64,000 bases of DNA, from NCBI RefSeq assembly GCF_000718785.1, contig NZ_JOCA01000023.1:186001-250000 (forward strand), written 5' to 3'. The translations under genes and the position numbers were made by a program. Under the pieces are notes generated by a model, which was given only the letters and a program-made list of their open reading frames with translations, was not told where the DNA came from and did no database searches. How positions within the stretch are numbered: position 1 is the stretch's first letter; every line of letters begins with the position of its first letter. The stretch comes from Streptomyces sp. NRRL WC-3626 (GTDB lineage Bacteria > Actinomycetota > Actinomycetes > Streptomycetales > Streptomycetaceae). Positions 63,619-64,000 of this stretch are shown one piece after another.

Positions 63619-64000
63619 ACCGGCGCCGGCTCGGCCGCGGCCGCGTGGAGGTCACCGCCCTGGCCTTCGGCACCTCCGGCATCGGCAACCTCTACACCGA
63701 GGTCGACGAGGAGACGGCGTACGACGCGGTGCGGGCCGCCTGGCAGCGCGGCATCCGCACCTTCGACACCGCCCCGCACTACGGCCTCGGCCTCGCCGAA
63801 CGCCGCCTCGGCGCCGCCCTGCGCGAGCACCCGCGCGACCGGTACACGGTGTCCACCAAGGTGGGCCGCCGCCTCGAACCGGACGGCAGCGGCGGCGACG
63901 ACCTCGCCAACGGCTTCGCCGTCCCCGCCACCCACCGCCGCGTCTGGGACTTCAGCGCCGACGGCGTGCGCCGCACCCTGGAGGCGAGCCTGGACCGCCT
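63615..64000 (+). CDS. Aldo/keto reductase, partial (right edge)
   Basis: GTG 63615 overlaps the SDR stop. The visible 128 residues have VTALAFGTSGIGNLYTEVDEE, GIRTFDTAPHYGLGLAERRLG with the catalytic Asp and Tyr, and TVSTKVGRRL with Lys. The pattern is close to D-threo-aldose/L-fucose 1-dehydrogenases, which would fit the fucose pathway. The C-terminus lies beyond the window. Confidence 0.88.
   Translation, partial: MNRRRLGRGRVEVTALAFGTSGIGNLYTEVDEETAYDAVRAAWQRGIRTFDTAPHYGLGLAERRLGAALREHPRDRYTVSTKVGRRLEPDGSGGDDLANGFAVPATHRRVWDFSADGVRRTLEASLDR

Overview
The window is a piece of a Streptomyces-type chromosome. It is very GC-rich with third-position GC codon use, has many GTG starts and GTGA/ATGA-coupled genes, and carries typical streptomycete genes: glgA/glgC, a decarboxylating 6-phosphogluconate dehydrogenase, an Rpf/LysM/M23 cell-wall enzyme, a WS/DGAT acyltransferase, GH2, GH10 and GH38 glycosidases, ECF sigma factors and PanD. 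No rRNA, tRNA, CRISPR array or recognisable insertion sequence was seen. All calls were made by reading the sequence; no database search was run.

Layout. 1-12.6 kb is mixed housekeeping: nhaA (cut by the left edge), an M20 amidohydrolase, a TRIC-type membrane protein, two-component-free efflux and MarR genes, small acetyltransferases, an Fe-S protein, a divergent AhpD-like/pirin pair with a shared operator-like palindrome, a GH10 xylanase and an FKBP isomerase. 12.8-38.0 kb looks like one inserted block. It is bracketed by a perfect 90-bp direct repeat made of the RBS, start and first codons of panD. Paired GTCAGCA motifs spaced 11 bp lie just inside both ends, and the whole block is rich in metal and cofactor functions: two cobalamin riboswitches, a B12/siderophore-type ABC importer, a zinc-type ABC importer, a CoA-ligase/CoA-transferase/acyl-CoA dehydrogenase set, and a copper module with two ECF sigma factors, two His/Met-rich membrane proteins, a P1B ATPase and a PCu(A)C-like protein. 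No integrase was found inside it.

38-49 kb returns to core genes: intact panD, an acetyltransferase, a racemase-like protein, an ArsR/SRPBCC pair with two operator-like palindromes, gnd, the Rpf-like enzyme, a DMT permease, a second FhuF-like protein, glgA and glgC. 49-64 kb carries a secreted GH2 enzyme behind a LacI-type palindrome, a WS/DGAT, an unusual zinc-ribbon SDR, a degenerate HD-type protein, a 57-residue RiPP-precursor-like small gene, an alpha-mannosidase, and the start of a GntR/FadR-controlled L-fucose-type catabolic operon (fuconate dehydratase, SDR, aldo/keto reductase) cut by the right edge.

How the genes work together: the block at 12.8-38 kb is best read as an acquired metal-homeostasis island in which B12 levels control a ferredoxin/FhuF-like/MFS/dioxygenase operon and the adjacent BtuCDF-like importer. 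Copper handling appears to be run by a duplicated membrane-protein/ECF pair. The right-hand part is a carbohydrate section (glycogen synthesis, exo-acting glycosidases, fucose oxidation) with local repressors.
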